NCBI GenBank assembly: GCA_031268115.1
Contig: JAIRXV010000405.1
Location: forward strand, 1-6,709
Direction: 5' to 3'
Length of the DNA stretch: 6,709 nucleotides
Source: Bifidobacteriaceae bacterium
Lineage (GTDB): Bacteria; Actinomycetota; Actinomycetes; Actinomycetales; WQXJ01
Positions 5,891-6,709 of this stretch are shown piece after piece; the first letter of the stretch is position 1; every line of letters begins with the position of its first letter. A model generated the notes under the pieces. It was given only the letters and a program-made list of their open reading frames with translations, made no database searches and was not told where the DNA came from. A program made the translations under genes and the position numbers.

Positions 5891-6537
5891 GGCTCCAAGT
5901 CAACCGCATCGCGCATCCCGTCACGGTCCTCGGTCCCGGCCGTCGCCTTGGGTTGTGGACCCAAGGATGCCAAATCCACTGCCCGGGCTGCGCTTCCATC
6001 GATACGTGGGATCCGTTTGGCGGAGCGGCGGCTGACACCGCCGAGCTAGCCGGGAGGCTGGCCGTCATCGTCGCCGAGGACTGCCTGACCGGACTGACGA
6101 TCACGGGCGGGGAGCCGACTGAGCAGGCCGAAGCGCTGGCCGACTTGGTGGATCGCCTGCGCGACAGCCTCGACCCGTCCGCTCCCGCGCTGGACATCCT
6201 GATGTTCACTGGCCGTACCGCCGGGGCGGCGGCACGGGTGGCGTCCGCGCTGTGGGCGGCGGTGGACGTGGCGGTTTGCGGCCCGTACCGGCCCGATCGG
6301 CCGAGCGCGGAGCCGCTGCTCGCCAGCGCGAACCAGAAGCTGGCGGTGTTGACGCCACTGGGACAGGCCCGCCTCGATGCGGCGTCGGCCTCGGCGGCCC
6401 GATCGCTTCAGACCCACGTGGACGATGGCGAGATCACCTTAATCGGACTTCCCAACCCCGGCGACCTGCCGCAGTTGGAGGCGGCGCTCGCCGCGCGCGG
6501 CGTGATGATGCAAGGACGGTCGTGGTTGACATGCTGA
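5887..6537 (+). CDS. Radical SAM protein of the NrdG/activase type (4Fe-4S single-cluster)
   Basis: A compact 216-residue protein that should bind one 4Fe-4S cluster and S-adenosylmethionine and make a 5'-deoxyadenosyl radical. The cluster motif is C-x3-C-x2-C at Cys 28, 32 and 35, within the typical context LGPGRRLGLWTQGCQIHCPG. The SAM-binding GGEP is at 74-77 (LTITGGEPTEQ). The size and the GPG-R...GC-x-x-x-C pattern match activating enzymes such as NrdG and PflA. No glycyl-radical enzyme is visible here, so a classical activase role is not supported. The start overlaps the AAA+ stop (ATGA), with GGAG 11 bases upstream; the end overlaps the next gene by ATGCTGA. Context suggests it modifies a protein or small molecule in the same pathway as the AAA+ motor, which is inference. 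Another Cys near 66 and one at the C-terminus (TC) could be chance. The family call is firm; the substrate is unknown. Confidence 0.92.
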   Translation: MRLQVNRIAHPVTVLGPGRRLGLWTQGCQIHCPGCASIDTWDPFGGAAADTAELAGRLAVIVAEDCLTGLTITGGEPTEQAEALADLVDRLRDSLDPSAPALDILMFTGRTAGAAARVASALWAAVDVAVCGPYRPDRPSAEPLLASANQKLAVLTPLGQARLDAASASAARSLQTHVDDGEITLIGLPNPGDLPQLEAALAARGVMMQGRSWLTC

Positions 6538-6709
6538 CCTGCCCACTGTGCGGGGGAGAGCACCCGCTGGGGACCACGTGGTGCCCGGTTCTCCTGGCCG
6601 AAATACCGGCCGGCGCGTCTGCGGCGCCGGCCCAGGCGCCCGGGGCGGTTCAGAACCTAGAACCTGCCACTGGCCTCGAAGCGACGCCCGAGCTGCCGTC
6701 CGTGCCAGT
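6531..6709 (+). CDS. Zinc-knuckle-starting protein, fourth cassette gene (partial, cut by window end)
   Basis: Only the first 59 codons are present and the frame is open to the window end. The protein begins MLTCPLCGGEHPLGTTWCPV, with Cys 4, Cys 7 and Cys 18 and His 11. This resembles half a zinc ribbon, but the second CxxC is reduced to a single Cys (CPVL). Zinc could still bind with three Cys and His, or with a ligand further on. Residues about 26-59 are rich in Ala, Pro and Glu and read as a flexible linker to a domain not seen here. In other actinobacterial proteins such short N-terminal ribbons precede FHA, kinase, phosphatase or von Willebrand A domains; which applies here cannot be told. 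The ATG overlaps the radical-SAM stop (ATGCTGA). AAGGA lies 14 bases upstream, too far to be strong, so translation probably depends on coupling. Confidence 0.75.
   Translation, partial: MLTCPLCGGEHPLGTTWCPVLLAEIPAGASAAPAQAPGAVQNLEPATGLEATPELPSVP

Noticed and set aside
5887..6537. Naming the radical SAM gene nrdG
   Set aside because: The fold type fits, but no nrdD is present and the neighbourhood is unrelated to ribonucleotide reduction.
1..6709. CRISPR array, rRNA, riboswitch or prophage genes
   Set aside because: No regularly spaced repeats, no rRNA sequence, no recognisable riboswitch core and no integrase or phage structural gene were seen.

Overview
The window looks like chromosomal DNA from a high-GC actinobacterium. 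Codon third positions are strongly G/C, GTG starts are used, and gene content (HutC-type GntR regulator, IS1634-type transposase relic, tightly coupled hypothetical genes) fits Actinomycetota. I cannot name a genus.

Left part (1-1460): the 5' end of a transketolase gene on the minus strand, cut by the window edge, is divergent from a GntR/HutC-family transcription factor on the plus strand. The gap between them holds a 7-bp perfect inverted repeat that is a candidate operator. The regulator may therefore control itself and the transketolase.

Middle (1461-2446): about 1 kb without an intact gene. It contains a decayed minus-strand remnant that faintly resembles MotA/TolQ/ExbB channel proteins. 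Next to it is a relic of an IS1634-type transposase carrying a frameshift and internal deletions. A pair of AT-rich direct repeats lies beside a tRNA-Gly(UCC) gene (minus strand, 2447-2517). This is a scarred region on the 3' side of a tRNA gene.

Right part (2518-6709): a 240-base leader with an 8-bp inverted repeat precedes a run of four plus-strand genes whose coding regions overlap at each junction (ATGA, ATGA, ATGCTGA). The order is: (1) a helical, coiled-coil-like protein with a separate C-terminal alpha/beta domain and a basic tail; (2) a two-domain AAA+ ATPase whose first domain has no Walker A and whose second is a complete ClpB/Hsp100-like motor with a pore-loop tyrosine; (3) a minimal radical-SAM protein of the NrdG/activase type; (4) a protein starting with a small zinc-knuckle motif and a Pro/Ala-rich linker, cut by the window end. 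The overlaps imply the four products are made together. No glycyl-radical enzyme, ClpP or other known partner is visible. The most interesting reading is an uncharacterised, ATP-driven protein-remodelling system that includes a radical-SAM enzyme, possibly a multi-component signalling or conflict system. That functional reading is inference; the gene order, motifs and overlaps are visible in the sequence.
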